47,000 nt of DNA, taken from an uncultured Alistipes sp. (GTDB taxonomy: Bacteria > Bacteroidota > Bacteroidia > Bacteroidales > Rikenellaceae). The notes under the pieces are model-generated. The model made no database searches, was not told the DNA's origin, and saw only the letters and a list, made by a program, of their open reading frames with translations. Location of the stretch: contig CAOJSG010000011.1 of NCBI GenBank assembly GCA_948442615.1, positions 1 to 47,000 of the forward strand, in the 5' to 3' direction. Position numbers and translations under genes: made by a program. Below, piece after piece: positions 34,502-43,692 of the stretch (position 1 is the stretch's first letter; each line of letters starts with the position of its first letter).

Positions 34502-35473
34502 ATGGTCCTTCCCGCCGTACCCCGAACCTCCAAGGTGACCCGCCTGGCCGATGCCATCGGCCGGAGCCTCTCCCGACGCGACTGCGCGCCGGGCGATCCG
34601 CTGCCTTCGATCAATCTGCTGAGCCTGCGCTACAACGTGTCGCGCGACACGGTCTTCAAGGCTTTCAGCGAGCTGAAGCGGCGCGGCGTGGTCGAGTCGG
34701 TCCCCGCCAAGGGGTATTTCGTCTCCCGCGGTGCGGTCGAGGTGCTTTTGCTGCTGGACCGGGACAACGCCCGCAGCTCCGAGTTGTATGAGACGCTCGT
34801 CGGCGAGCTGCCGGCGAACTGCAACGTGGATCTGCGTTTCCACCGGTGCGACGGAGAGCGTTTCCGCCGCATCGTGACCGAGAGCATCGGCCGCTACAAC
34901 TACTACCTGGTCATGGATTGCCGCGACGATGCCGGCGTGCGGGCGTTCGATGCCGTCGATCCCGCGAAACTGCTGCTGCTCGATGCGGCGGCTCCCGATA
35001 TGGAGCGCTTCGCCTATGCTTGCCGCTGCGAAACGACGTTGTACGACTGCCTGGAACAGGGGCGTCGGCTTTTCGCACGTTACGACCGCATCCGCCTGGT
35101 GCTCTCCGGCGCTGCGGCCGGTCCGACGGGCTGCCGGTCCTGTTTCGAACGGTTCTGCCGCGATTGCGGATTCGTCGGCGAGGTCCTCTCCGAGATGGAG
35201 GAGCCGCGTGCCGGAACGGCCTATCTGCTGGCTGACCGGATCCATCTGATCGGGCTGGTCAAGGCGGTGCGGCGGCGCGGTTTCGCGCTCGGCCGCGAGG
35301 TGGGGGCGGTGGCGCTCGACGACGAACCGATGTTCGAGGTGGTCGGCGACGGGATTACGGCCATATCGACCGATGCCCGTGCGATGGGGCGCCTCGCATC
35401 CGAATTCGTCCGGACGCGCCGGCGCATCCAGACCTATGTGCCGGCGCGGCTGGTCGTCCGGTCGTCGCTCTGA
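34502..35473 (+). CDS. GntR family regulator with sugar-binding-like domain
   Basis: A 323-residue regulator. The N-terminal winged helix-turn-helix (about residues 10-76) has the GntR pattern: PGDPLPSINLLSLRYNVSRD followed by TVFKAFSELKRRGVV and PAKGYFV. The rest (about residues 83-320) resembles a LacI-type periplasmic sugar-binding fold rather than FadR or HutC domains. This architecture is that of FucR in Bacteroides, which sits before fucI and responds to L-fucose. Here it also precedes fucI, so control of the isomerase-permease-kinase operon is likely. Effector could be L-fucose or D-arabinose. I chose ATG 34502; a TTG at 34484 lies inside the terminator. No promoter of its own was found. 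Confidence 0.85.
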   Translation: MVLPAVPRTSKVTRLADAIGRSLSRRDCAPGDPLPSINLLSLRYNVSRDTVFKAFSELKRRGVVESVPAKGYFVSRGAVEVLLLLDRDNARSSELYETLVGELPANCNVDLRFHRCDGERFRRIVTESIGRYNYYLVMDCRDDAGVRAFDAVDPAKLLLLDAAAPDMERFAYACRCETTLYDCLEQGRRLFARYDRIRLVLSGAAAGPTGCRSCFERFCRDCGFVGEVLSEMEEPRAGTAYLLADRIHLIGLVKAVRRRGFALGREVGAVALDDEPMFEVVGDGITAISTDARAMGRLASEFVRTRRRIQTYVPARLVVRSSL

Positions 35474-35535
35474 GTGCGGGACCCGGCCGGTCCGTGCATG
35501 CACAACAATGAATACTATGCAACACCCATAAAGTT

Positions 35536-37311
35536 ATGAAAACCACGAATTATCCGAAAATCGGAATCCGTCCCATCATCGACGGCCGCCGCGGCGGAAT
35601 CCGCGAATCCCTCGAAGAGATGACCATGGGCATGGCCCGCCGCGTGGCCGCGCTCTACCGCGAGAAGCTGCGCTATCCGGACGGCACGCCCGTCGAGTGC
35701 GTGATCGCCGACACGACGATCGGCGGCGTGGCCGAAGCGGCGATGGCCGCCGAGAAGTTCGCCGGCGAGCGTGTGGGAGCCGTGCTCTCGGTGACCCCCT
35801 GCTGGTGCTACGGCTGCGAGACGATCGACATGGATCCGCTGATGCCCAAGGCGATCTGGGGCTTCAACGCCACGGAGCGTCCCGGAGCCGTCTATCTGGC
35901 CTCGGCGCTGGCCGGGCATACGCAGAAGGGGCTGCCCGCCTTCGGCATCTACGGCCGCGACGTGCAGGACCGCAGCGACGAGACCATCCCCGCCGATGTC
36001 GAGGAGAAGTTGCTGCGCTTCGGGCGTGCGGCGGTGGCCGTCATGCAGATGCGCGGCAAGTCCTATCTGTCGATCGGTTCGGTGTCGATGGGCATCGCCG
36101 GCTCCACGCCCAATCCCGACTTTTTCCAGGAGTACCTCGGTATGCGCAACGAGTACGTAGACTGCTCGGAGATCGAACGCCGCATCGAGCTGGGCATCTA
36201 CGACAAGGAGGAGTTCGCGCGTGCGATGCAGTGGGTCGAGAAATACTGCAAACCCAACGAAGGTCGCGACTACAACCCCGAGCATCTGGTCTATGCGCGC
36301 GATAAGAAGGACGAGATCTGGGAGTACGTCGTCAAGATGACGCTCGTGTTCCGCGACCTGATGCACGGTAACGCCGTGCTGGACGGGATGGGCTTCCGCG
36401 AGGAGGCGATGGGCCACAACGCCATCGCCGGCGGCTTCCAGGGGCAGCGTCAGTGGACCGACTTCCGGCCCAACGGCGACTTCGCCGAGGCGCTGCTCAA
36501 CAGCTCGTTCGACTGGAACGGCATCCGCGAGCCGATCACCTTCGCCACGGAGAACGATACGCTCAACGGCGCGACGATGCTGCTGCTGCATCTGCTGACC
36601 GGCCGCGCCCAGATCTTCGCCGACGTGCGCACCTACTGGTCGCCCGAGGCTGTCCGGCGCGTCACGGGGCGCGAGCTGACCGGCCATGCGGCGAACGGCA
36701 TCATCCATCTGATCAATTCGGGTTCGTGCACGCTCGACGCCACGGGCCGTCAGACCGTCGACGGCAAGCCCGCGATGAAGCCCTTCTGGGAGCTCTCCGA
36801 GGCCGAGGCCGAGGCATGCCTCGAGGCGACGACCTGGTATCCCGGCTCGCGCGAGTACTTCCGCGGCGGCGGTTTCTCGTCGCAGTTCCTCACGCGCGGC
36901 GAGATGCCCGTGACGATGTGCCGTCTGAATCTGGTGAAGGGGCAGGGCCCCGTGCTGCAGATCGCCGAGGGTTGGGCCGTGAACGTCGAGCAGGAGATCT
37001 TCGACGCGATCAACGAACGCACGGACCGCACGTGGCCTACGACCTTCTTCGCGCCGCGGCTCACGGGCAAGGGCGCTTTCGCCGACGTCTATTCGGTCAT
37101 GAACAGCTGGGGCGCCAACCACGGCGCGATCAGCTACGGCCACGTGGGACAGGACATGATCACGCTGGCGTCGATGCTGCGCATTCCGGTGTGCATGCAC
37201 AACGTCGACAGCGACAAGCTCTTCCGCCCGTCGGCCTGGGGCGCCTTCGGATCCGAACCCGAAGGGGCCGACTACCGGGCCTGCGGCGTCTACGGTCCGC
37301 TTTACAGATAG
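35536..37311 (+). CDS. fucI: L-fucose isomerase / D-arabinose isomerase
   Basis: A 591-residue cytoplasmic isomerase, the same length as E. coli FucI. It converts L-fucose to L-fuculose and also D-arabinose to D-ribulose, with Mn2+. The metal and acid-base residues known from E. coli (Glu337, Asp361, His528) align with Glu339 (ATENDTLNG), Asp363 (FADVRTY) and His529 ([10 protein letters not shown]). The start [20 protein letters not shown] is typical. It is followed by a lipoprotein, a FucP-type permease and a ribulokinase-type kinase. No fuculose-1-phosphate aldolase is present, which favours the D-arabinose reaction in this setting. Confidence 0.96.
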   Translation: MKTTNYPKIGIRPIIDGRRGGIRESLEEMTMGMARRVAALYREKLRYPDGTPVECVIADTTIGGVAEAAMAAEKFAGERVGAVLSVTPCWCYGCETIDMDPLMPKAIWGFNATERPGAVYLASALAGHTQKGLPAFGIYGRDVQDRSDETIPADVEEKLLRFGRAAVAVMQMRGKSYLSIGSVSMGIAGSTPNPDFFQEYLGMRNEYVDCSEIERRIELGIYDKEEFARAMQWVEKYCKPNEGRDYNPEHLVYARDKKDEIWEYVVKMTLVFRDLMHGNAVLDGMGFREEAMGHNAIAGGFQGQRQWTDFRPNGDFAEALLNSSFDWNGIREPITFATENDTLNGATMLLLHLLTGRAQIFADVRTYWSPEAVRRVTGRELTGHAANGIIHLINSGSCTLDATGRQTVDGKPAMKPFWELSEAEAEACLEATTWYPGSREYFRGGGFSSQFLTRGEMPVTMCRLNLVKGQGPVLQIAEGWAVNVEQEIFDAINERTDRTWPTTFFAPRLTGKGAFADVYSVMNSWGANHGAISYGHVGQDMITLASMLRIPVCMHNVDSDKLFRPSAWGAFGSEPEGADYRACGVYGPLYR

Positions 37312-37460
37312 CGATCCGGATTTCGCCCCGGTGCGGCCCGAGCGATATCCGGTGCCAGCGCCGGGGCGGAAAAAGGACCCGAGAACGAGCGTTTTCGATG
37401 TGCCGGGCGCAGCGCCGAGTCCGTTCGGGCCGTGCCGGGGTGCAGAAAAGGTGCATGTAA

Positions 37461-38687
37461 ATGAACGATATTATGAAAATCAGATTATTCACGATCGCAT
37501 CGGCCGCCGTCGCCATGAGCGCCTGCGCCGGTGCGGACAATCGTTGCGAGATGGGAACTTACGGATACGACCGCGCTTTCTTCGCGAAGCACGGCATCGG
37601 GACGGTCGAGCTGCAAAGCCCCGACGGAAATGCGAAGATCATGGTCATACCGGCCTATCAGGGCCGTGTGATGACCTCGACGGCCGGCGGCGACGCGGGC
37701 GACAGCTACGGCTGGATCAACTACGGACTAATCGAGTCGGGCCTGATCAACCCCCAGTTCAACCCCACGGGCGGTGAGGAGCGCTTCTGGCTCGGTCCCG
37801 AGGGCGGCCCGAACTCGTGGTACTTCAAACGGGGCGACGAGCAGGTCTACGCCAACTGGAAGGTGCCGGCGGCCATCGATACCGAGACCTACGACATCGT
37901 GGCGCAGGACGAGCGCAGCGTCCGCTTCGCCAAGCGCATCGAGCTGACCAACGCCTCCGACTTCCGTTTCTCGATCGGCGTGGAGCGTACGGTCGAATTG
38001 CTCGACAGGGCGCGGGCGGCCGAGGTGCTGGGCGTCGCCATCCCCGAGGAGGTGAAACTCGTGGCCTACGGCTCGGACAATGTGCTGACCAACTGCGGCG
38101 ACGAGGCCTGGACGCGTCGCACGGGTATGCCCTCCGTGTGGCTGCTCGGCATGTTCAACCCGACGCCCACGACCACGGTCTTCATCCCCTACGACGAGAC
38201 GTTCGAGGGCCGCAAGGTCAACGACGAGTATTTCGGCAAGATTCCCGCCGACCGGCTCGTCATGGCGGACGGCATGCTCTACTTCAAGATCGACGGCGAA
38301 TACCGCTCGAAGCTGGGTCTGCCGGCCGGCAGCGCCCGCGACATCTGCGGCAGCTACGACTCGGAGAAGGGCGTGCTGACCATCCTGAAGTATACGCTGC
38401 CGCAGGGCGAGGCCGATTACGTCAACGGCCAGTGGGGTGACCAGGAGGATCCGTTCGCGGGCGACGTCATCAACTCCTATAACGACGGCCCGACCGAGGA
38501 CGGCACCGTGATGGGGCCGTTCTACGAGATCGAAACCTCGTCGCCGGGCGCCGCGCTCGCTCCGGGCGAGTCGCTCTCGCACGTGCAGTATACGTTCCAC
38601 CTGCAGGGCGACGAAGCCCGGATCGGCGCTCTGATCGAGGCCCTTTTCGGCGTGAAGCTCGACCGGATCGCCGGATGCTTCCGCTGA
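37461..38687 (+). CDS. DUF6786-like lipoprotein, aldose-epimerase-like fold
   Basis: A 408-residue lipoprotein; the signal ends in AMSAC, so it should be anchored in a membrane facing the periplasm or surface. The beta-rich body has features of the aldose-1-epimerase superfamily: VIPAYQGRVMTSTAGG near the start, GGEERFWLGPEGG, and ETSSPGAALAPGESLSHVQY at the end. I believe it belongs to the DUF6786 family. A similar gene is found in Bacteroides fucose loci. A role in sugar anomer conversion or binding is a guess. Either ATG 37461 or ATG 37473 may be used. The 149-base gap before it holds a CGCCCCGG/CCGGGGCG hairpin. Confidence 0.72.
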   Translation: MNDIMKIRLFTIASAAVAMSACAGADNRCEMGTYGYDRAFFAKHGIGTVELQSPDGNAKIMVIPAYQGRVMTSTAGGDAGDSYGWINYGLIESGLINPQFNPTGGEERFWLGPEGGPNSWYFKRGDEQVYANWKVPAAIDTETYDIVAQDERSVRFAKRIELTNASDFRFSIGVERTVELLDRARAAEVLGVAIPEEVKLVAYGSDNVLTNCGDEAWTRRTGMPSVWLLGMFNPTPTTTVFIPYDETFEGRKVNDEYFGKIPADRLVMADGMLYFKIDGEYRSKLGLPAGSARDICGSYDSEKGVLTILKYTLPQGEADYVNGQWGDQEDPFAGDVINSYNDGPTEDGTVMGPFYEIETSSPGAALAPGESLSHVQYTFHLQGDEARIGALIEALFGVKLDRIAGCFR

Positions 38688-38790
38688 TCGCCCCTCCGCA
38701 GTCCCGGAAACGGCAGGCGCGTGCTGCACGCATCGGATCTGCGATGCCGCAGCCCGCGCCGCGCCGGCAATGATTTACCCGAATTTTTTT

Positions 38791-40206
38791 ATGGAAAACC
38801 GATCTATCATACCGAAGGGAATCGCATGGCCGTTCGCCCTGCTGACCATCCTGTTTTTCGCATGGGCCGTGCCCAACAACCTCACCGACACGATGCTGGC
38901 CGCCTTCAAGCGGATCATGAGCCTGTCGGACTCGAAAACCGCCTGGATCCAGGTGGTTTGCTACCTGCTGGGCTACGGCTGCTTCGCCATCCCCGGCGCG
39001 CTCTTCATCAAGCGCTACACCTACAAGTCGGGCGTCATGCTCGGACTGGGACTCTACGCGCTGGGAACCTTCATGTTCTATCCGGCGATGCTCGTCTCGG
39101 CGTGGAGCGCCGAGGCGGGATTCGTCATGTTCCTCCTGGCGATCTTCGTGCTCTTTGCGGGGCTCTCGATCCTCGAGACCTCGACCAACTCCTACGTCTG
39201 CGCCATCGGGCCCGAAGAGACCGCCACTCGGCGGCTGAATTTCGCCCAGTCGTTCAATCCGTTCGGCGCCATCGCGGGCGTGGTCATTTCGCAGGTCTTC
39301 ATCCTTTCGCAGCTCAACACGATGGTGGCTTCGGAGCGCGCGGCGCTGCCCGAGGCCGAACTCGTGCGCATTCAGGGCGCCGAACTCAACGCCGTGACCA
39401 TGACCTACATGGCCCTGGGCGCGGTGATGGTGGCCATTCTGCTGGCGATCCGTTTCACGCGCATGCCCCGTCTGAAGGAGGGCGGCGCGCTCGATTTCCG
39501 CGGGTCGCTCGGACGGCTGCTGCGCAACCGCAACTACGTGTGGGGCGTGGTGGCGCAGTTCTTCTACGTGGGGGCCCAGATCGCGGTCTGGTCGTTCGTG
39601 ATCCGCTACGCCATGCAGCAGCTCCGTTTCGACGAGGTGGTCGCCTCGCTGGGTGCCGACGCCGCGCCGGAGCGGATCATCGAGGCGCTGCGGCATGTGG
39701 AGCCCGTGGCGGCCGGCTTCTATGCCGTGTGCGAAAGCATCGGCCTGGACGCCCTGCTGCCCCGCACGCCCGAACAGGCCAGCGCCACCTATTATATTCT
39801 GTCGCTCATTCTGTTCGTCGCGGCGCGTTTCGTATGCACCTATCTGATGAAGTTCTTCAAGCCGCGCAACCTGCTGACGGCGGTGGGCGTGCTGGCCGTG
39901 CTGTGCTGCCTGGGCACGATCTACGGGCACGGGCGTTTCGGCGTCTATGCGCTGATGGGCATCTCGGGGTGCATGTCGCTGATGTTCCCGACCATCTACG
40001 GCATGGGGATCCGCGGTCTGGGCGAAGATACCAAGCTGGGCGGTTCGGGCATGGTGATGGCCATCGCCGGCGCCGCGCTGCTCACGCAGATCCAGGGCAT
40101 CGTCTCGGATCAGGCCGGCAGCATCGCCCAGGCCTACTGGGTGCCGGCCATCGCCTTCGCCGTGGTCGTATTTTACAGTTCCGTAATCTGCCGCAAATAT
40201 GAATAG
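38791..40206 (+). CDS. fucP: FucP-type sugar:proton symporter (MFS)
   Basis: A 471-residue inner-membrane permease with about 12 membrane segments. It carries FFAWAVPNNLTDTML (Asp33) and LSILETSTNSYV (Glu129), equivalent to the two acidic residues (Asp46, Glu135) needed in E. coli FucP. E. coli FucP imports L-fucose and also D-arabinose and L-galactose. The ATG at 38791 is preferred because MENRSIIPKGIAWPF resembles the usual start; ATG 38770 is possible. Its stop lies inside the kinase start (8-base overlap), so the two are tightly coupled. Confidence 0.9.
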   Translation: MENRSIIPKGIAWPFALLTILFFAWAVPNNLTDTMLAAFKRIMSLSDSKTAWIQVVCYLLGYGCFAIPGALFIKRYTYKSGVMLGLGLYALGTFMFYPAMLVSAWSAEAGFVMFLLAIFVLFAGLSILETSTNSYVCAIGPEETATRRLNFAQSFNPFGAIAGVVISQVFILSQLNTMVASERAALPEAELVRIQGAELNAVTMTYMALGAVMVAILLAIRFTRMPRLKEGGALDFRGSLGRLLRNRNYVWGVVAQFFYVGAQIAVWSFVIRYAMQQLRFDEVVASLGADAAPERIIEALRHVEPVAAGFYAVCESIGLDALLPRTPEQASATYYILSLILFVAARFVCTYLMKFFKPRNLLTAVGVLAVLCCLGTIYGHGRFGVYALMGISGCMSLMFPTIYGMGIRGLGEDTKLGGSGMVMAIAGAALLTQIQGIVSDQAGSIAQAYWVPAIAFAVVVFYSSVICRKYE

Positions 40207-41836
40207 CGAGACAACCTATGTGATCGGCGTCGATTTCGGCACGGATTCGTGCCGCGCGCTGGTCGTCGATACCCGCGACGGGCGTGCCGTGGCATCGTCC
40301 GTCTGCTACTATCCCCGGTGGAAGGCCGGGCGCTACTGCGATCCGCGCAGCGACCGCTACCGCCAGCACCCGCTCGATTACGTCGAGTCGTTCGAGACCG
40401 TCGTGCGCGATGCGCTGCGCAAGGCGGGGCCTGAGGTGGCGGCCGCGGTCCGGGGGCTGTCGTTCGACACGACGGCCAGCACGCCCGTGCTGGTCGACCG
40501 CGACGGCACGCCGCTGGCGCTCACGCCCGGATTCGAGGAGTGCCCCGACGCGATGTTCGTGCTGTGGAAGGACCACACGGCCAAATGCGAGGCCGACGAG
40601 ATCAACGCACTGGCCGCCCGCTGGAAGACCGACTACACTGCCTTCTCCGGCGGCACCTACTCCGCCGAGTGGGCCTGGGCGAAGGTGCTGCATATCCTGC
40701 GGACGAACCCCGCGGTCGCGGCGGCCGCCTGGTCGTGGGTCGAGCACTGCGACTGGATGAGCGGCCTGGTGACGGGCAATACGCGTCCCGAGACGATTCT
40801 GCGGAGCCGCTGCGCCGCCGGCCACAAGGCCATGTGGCGCGCCGAGTGGGGCGGCCTGCCCGACGGCGGGTTCCTCGCCGAGCTCGATCCGCGGCTGGCC
40901 GCCATGCGCGAACGGCTCTATGCGGAGACCTTTACGGCCGACGCCTGCGCCGGGACGATCGCGCCTGCGTTCGCCGAACGGCTGGGGATTCCGGCCGACA
41001 CGAAGGTGGGCGTCGGGTCGATCGATGCCCACGTGGGTGCCGTCGGGGCCTCGATCGCGCCCAACGTGCTGACGCGCATCATCGGCACGTCGACCTGCGA
41101 TATTCTGGTCTGCGATCCGGCCGAGGTGAAGGAGACCCCGGTGCGGGGCATCTGCGGCCAGGTCGACGGGTCGGTCGTGCCCGGGCTGATCGGCTTCGAG
41201 GCGGGGCAGTCGGCGTTCGGCGACCTCTATGCCTGGTTCCGCAATCTGCTGATGTGGACGACCGAAGCGTTCGACCCCGAACATGCCGACGCCTTCGCCG
41301 ACCGTGTCATTCCGCGGCTGAGCGACGAGGCCGCCGCCATTCCCGCCGGGGAGTCGGCCGTGCTGGCGCTCGACTGGATGAACGGACGCCGCACGCCCGA
41401 TGCCGATCAGAGACTCACCGGTGCGATCTGCGGCCTTACGCTCGGCACGTCGGCTCCCATGATCTTCCGGGCGCTGGTCGAGGCCACGGCCTACGGTTCG
41501 AAGGCTATCGTCGACCGTTTCGCGGACGAGGGGGTGGCCATCCGCTCGATCATCGCCATCGGAGGCATTTCGCAGAAGTCGCCCTTCGTCATGCAGACCC
41601 TGGCCGACGTGCTGGGCATGCCGATCGAGGTGGTCGACACCGACCAGGCGTGTGCGCTGGGTGCGGCGATGTTCGCGGCCGTGGCGGCCGGCCTGCATCC
41701 CGACGTGGCGGCCGCACAGCGGGCGATGGGGGCCGGCCGGGGCCGGCGTTATCAGCCCGATGCCGACCGGCATGCGCTCTATACGACGCTCTACGCGCGT
41801 TATCGCAAGTTGGGCGACGCCGTGGAGCGGTTATGA
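40199..41836 (+). CDS. FGGY sugar kinase, ribulokinase (AraB) type
   Basis: A 545-residue cytoplasmic FGGY kinase. The N-terminal ATPase motif is YVIGVDFGTDSCRALVVD, and the body has the ribulokinase blocks WKDHTAKCEADEIN, GGTYSAEWAWAKVLHI and EHCDWMSGLVTG. The second ATPase half has IGTSTCDILVC and GGISQKSPFVMQ. This is AraB-like, not FucK/RhaB-like. AraB-type enzymes phosphorylate several ribuloses; D-ribulose would yield D-ribulose 5-phosphate, straight into the pentose phosphate pathway. It overlaps fucP by eight bases and is followed by a terminator. I leave the symbol empty because the substrate is not certain. Confidence 0.9.
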   Translation: MNSETTYVIGVDFGTDSCRALVVDTRDGRAVASSVCYYPRWKAGRYCDPRSDRYRQHPLDYVESFETVVRDALRKAGPEVAAAVRGLSFDTTASTPVLVDRDGTPLALTPGFEECPDAMFVLWKDHTAKCEADEINALAARWKTDYTAFSGGTYSAEWAWAKVLHILRTNPAVAAAAWSWVEHCDWMSGLVTGNTRPETILRSRCAAGHKAMWRAEWGGLPDGGFLAELDPRLAAMRERLYAETFTADACAGTIAPAFAERLGIPADTKVGVGSIDAHVGAVGASIAPNVLTRIIGTSTCDILVCDPAEVKETPVRGICGQVDGSVVPGLIGFEAGQSAFGDLYAWFRNLLMWTTEAFDPEHADAFADRVIPRLSDEAAAIPAGESAVLALDWMNGRRTPDADQRLTGAICGLTLGTSAPMIFRALVEATAYGSKAIVDRFADEGVAIRSIIAIGGISQKSPFVMQTLADVLGMPIEVVDTDQACALGAAMFAAVAAGLHPDVAAAQRAMGAGRGRRYQPDADRHALYTTLYARYRKLGDAVERL

Positions 41837-41842
41837 CAGTAG

Positions 41843-41886
41843 CCGGACGCCGCCGGACGAAGAGTGCCGGCGGCGTTCGGCGTTTT
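41843..41886 (+). terminator. Terminator after the kinase
   Basis: A 14-base stem with one G-T pair (41843-41856 with 41867-41880, CCGGACGCCGCCGG), followed by CGTTTT. It separates the fuc-type operon from the DUF4185 gene. Confidence 0.75.
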
Positions 41887-41888
41887 CA

Positions 41889-41920
41889 CATTTCAAAACA
41901 CATTTCAAAACGCATTTCAG
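41889..41920 (+). repeat. 12-base tandem repeat before the DUF4185 start
   Basis: CATTTCAAAACA, CATTTCAAAACG and CATTTCAG run end to end up to the ATG at 41921. The A-rich units occupy the ribosome-binding region. Confidence 0.75.
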
Positions 41921-43273
41921 ATGAAATTACATTTTGGACGAACGGGCTTCGCGCTGCTGTGCGCGGCGGCGATGTTCGGGACGATCACCTGCGGTTCCGA
42001 CAGGGATCGGGAGAAGGAGGATCCGCAGAGCGGATGGATCGAGATCACGCTTTCGGCCAACGACGGCACGGGGCTGACGCGCATCGAGCGGGTCGAACCG
42101 GGGGTCGCCATGCCCGAGCCGAAGTGGGTGCCCGACAGCCGGGCGGGATATACCTTCGCCGGGTGGTTCGAGGACGAGGCATGCCGCATGCCGTTCGATT
42201 TCGACCGCACGGTCGACGCGCCGCTCACGCTCTATGCCGGCTATTCGCGCGACATCGTGCTGACGGACGGCGGAAAGGTGGCGCGCGTGACGGGGGCCAC
42301 GCCTGCGGGCGAGACGCTGCCCAATCCCAACCGTACCCACGAGCGGTACAGCCTCGGGGGGACCGACCTCGGCATCCTGTGGGAGATCGCGGAGGGTCGC
42401 TACGGCCTGTTCTTCGGCGACTCCTACGGTCCCGATTTCGTTCCGGTGCCCGGCGGCGGTCCGGGCGGCGCCCGCGACTGGCGCTCCAACGTGCTGGCCT
42501 TCACGGAGAATACCGATTTGCAGAACGGCGTGATATTCAGCGGTATGCTGACCGATCCGGGCAATCCCGGGCGGGCTTGCGAGATCGTGCCGCGGCCGGG
42601 CGACCGGGCCTTCACGCCGATTCCGACCGCTGCGATCGCGCTCGACGGCGTGCAGTACATGCACTACATGTACTGGCAGGTGGGGACCGACGATGCGCCG
42701 GAGAACTATTCGTCGATCTACCGTTCGTCCGACGACGGCCGCACGTGGACGAGCTGCCGCGACCGGGTGGTGTTCGACCGGACGTCGAATTTCGGGATGA
42801 TCGGCTATGCCAAGCGCGACGGCTGGTGCTATATGGTCGGCACGCACATCGGCCGCAGCTCGAGCGCGCGGCTGGCCCGGTTCCGCTATGCCGACATCCT
42901 CGACAAGTCGAAATACGAATACTGGAACGGATACCAGCGTCGCTGGATCCGCGGCAACGAGCAGTCGGCGACGGTGATTCTGGACGGCACGGTGGGCGAA
43001 CTTTCGGTGGCCTATCTCGAGCGGTTCGGGCGCTGGCTGGTGCTCTATTTCGATGCGGAGCGCTATGCGATCTGCTACCGGTCGGCCGCGCGGCTCAACG
43101 GCCCCTGGTCGGCGGAGCGGGTGCTGGCGAGCGGCTGGGTCTATCCGCAGCTCTACGGCTCCTACATCCATCCGGCTTCGACGGCCTCGGACGAGCTCTA
43201 TTACACCATGTCCGAGTGGCAGCCCTACAACGTCTTCCTGATGAAGGCCACGGTCTCCTACGCGGGCGAGTGA
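41921..43273 (+). CDS. DUF4185 (GH183-type) lipoprotein with InlB-type repeat
   Basis: A 450-residue lipoprotein with lipobox TITC (Cys24). Residues 38-109 form one InlB B-repeat/Listeria-Bacteroides repeat (GYTFAGWFEDEACRM, APLTLYAGYS). Residues 115-450 are a DUF4185 five-bladed propeller: LFFGDSYGPDF, RDWRSNVLAFTENTDL, an Asp-box SSDDGRTWTS, VGTHIGRSS, GELSVAYLERFGRW and LYGSYIHPAS. DUF4185 enzymes of family GH183 are endo-D-arabinanases cutting mycobacterial D-arabinan. As an outer-surface lipoprotein this would be the first enzyme to cut the polymer. The start at 41921 keeps the signal peptide. It lies 84 bases after the kinase, behind a terminator, so it may have its own control. Confidence 0.88.
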   Translation: MKLHFGRTGFALLCAAAMFGTITCGSDRDREKEDPQSGWIEITLSANDGTGLTRIERVEPGVAMPEPKWVPDSRAGYTFAGWFEDEACRMPFDFDRTVDAPLTLYAGYSRDIVLTDGGKVARVTGATPAGETLPNPNRTHERYSLGGTDLGILWEIAEGRYGLFFGDSYGPDFVPVPGGGPGGARDWRSNVLAFTENTDLQNGVIFSGMLTDPGNPGRACEIVPRPGDRAFTPIPTAAIALDGVQYMHYMYWQVGTDDAPENYSSIYRSSDDGRTWTSCRDRVVFDRTSNFGMIGYAKRDGWCYMVGTHIGRSSSARLARFRYADILDKSKYEYWNGYQRRWIRGNEQSATVILDGTVGELSVAYLERFGRWLVLYFDAERYAICYRSAARLNGPWSAERVLASGWVYPQLYGSYIHPASTASDELYYTMSEWQPYNVFLMKATVSYAGE

Positions 43274-43420
43274 CCGGGGCGGGGCGGTTCCCGCTGCGGC
43301 GATCCGGTGCGGGGACGCATGCGCGAGGTCTTGTTTTTTGCGGTTTCCGCTGTTCCGCCTTTCGGCCGGAGCGGCGGAAATTCGCGTCGATGCGGGAGTT
43401 CGTTGACCCGAAGAGCCGAA

Positions 43421-43453
43421 AAGGCCCGGCGATCTTGTCGATCGCCGGGCCTT
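43421..43453 (-). terminator. Terminator of the tRNA-Lys gene
   Basis: A 14-base perfect stem (AAGGCCCGGCGATC and complement, 5-base loop). On the minus strand it starts one base after the CCA end of the tRNA and is followed by TTCGGC. Confidence 0.8.
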
Positions 43454-43454
43454 C

Positions 43455-43530
43455 TGGTGAACCCGCTGGGGCTCGAACCCAGGACCCCAACATTAAAAGT
43501 GTTGTGCTCTACCTGCTGAGCTACGGATTC
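43455..43530 (-). tRNA. tRNA-Lys (anticodon TTT)
   Basis: The minus strand from 43530 to 43455 folds as a 76-base tRNA with encoded CCA. The acceptor pairs GAATCCG with CGGGTTC; the D arm is GCTCAGCAGGTAGAGC; the anticodon loop CTTTTAA carries TTT; the T arm is GGTTCGAGCCC-like. All arms pair. It has its own promoter and terminator and is not near an integrase gene. Confidence 0.96.
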
Positions 43531-43570
43531 TCCGCTTACCGAACGGAGCGTGTTTTCCGTTTCGGTGGTG

Positions 43571-43601
43571 CAAATGTATGGAATATTTTTGTTTTACCAA
43601 A
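43571..43601 (-). promoter_or_regulatory. Promoter of tRNA-Lys
   Basis: On the minus strand TTTG (43601-43598), 19 bases, TACATTTG (43578-43571): a full match, about 40 bases before the mature tRNA end. Confidence 0.85.
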
Positions 43602-43692
43602 ACATTTGGCGAAAAACATGGCTTCGGTAGCCTTATAAAGTGTCCGGAGCCGCAAAGCCGCGGCTCCGGACGGTGGGGCCGGCGGCCGCGGA

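Noticed and set aside
43455..43530. tRNA-Lys as an integration site for a mobile element
   Set aside because: No integrase, no repeated tRNA 3' end and no change in composition was seen on either side.
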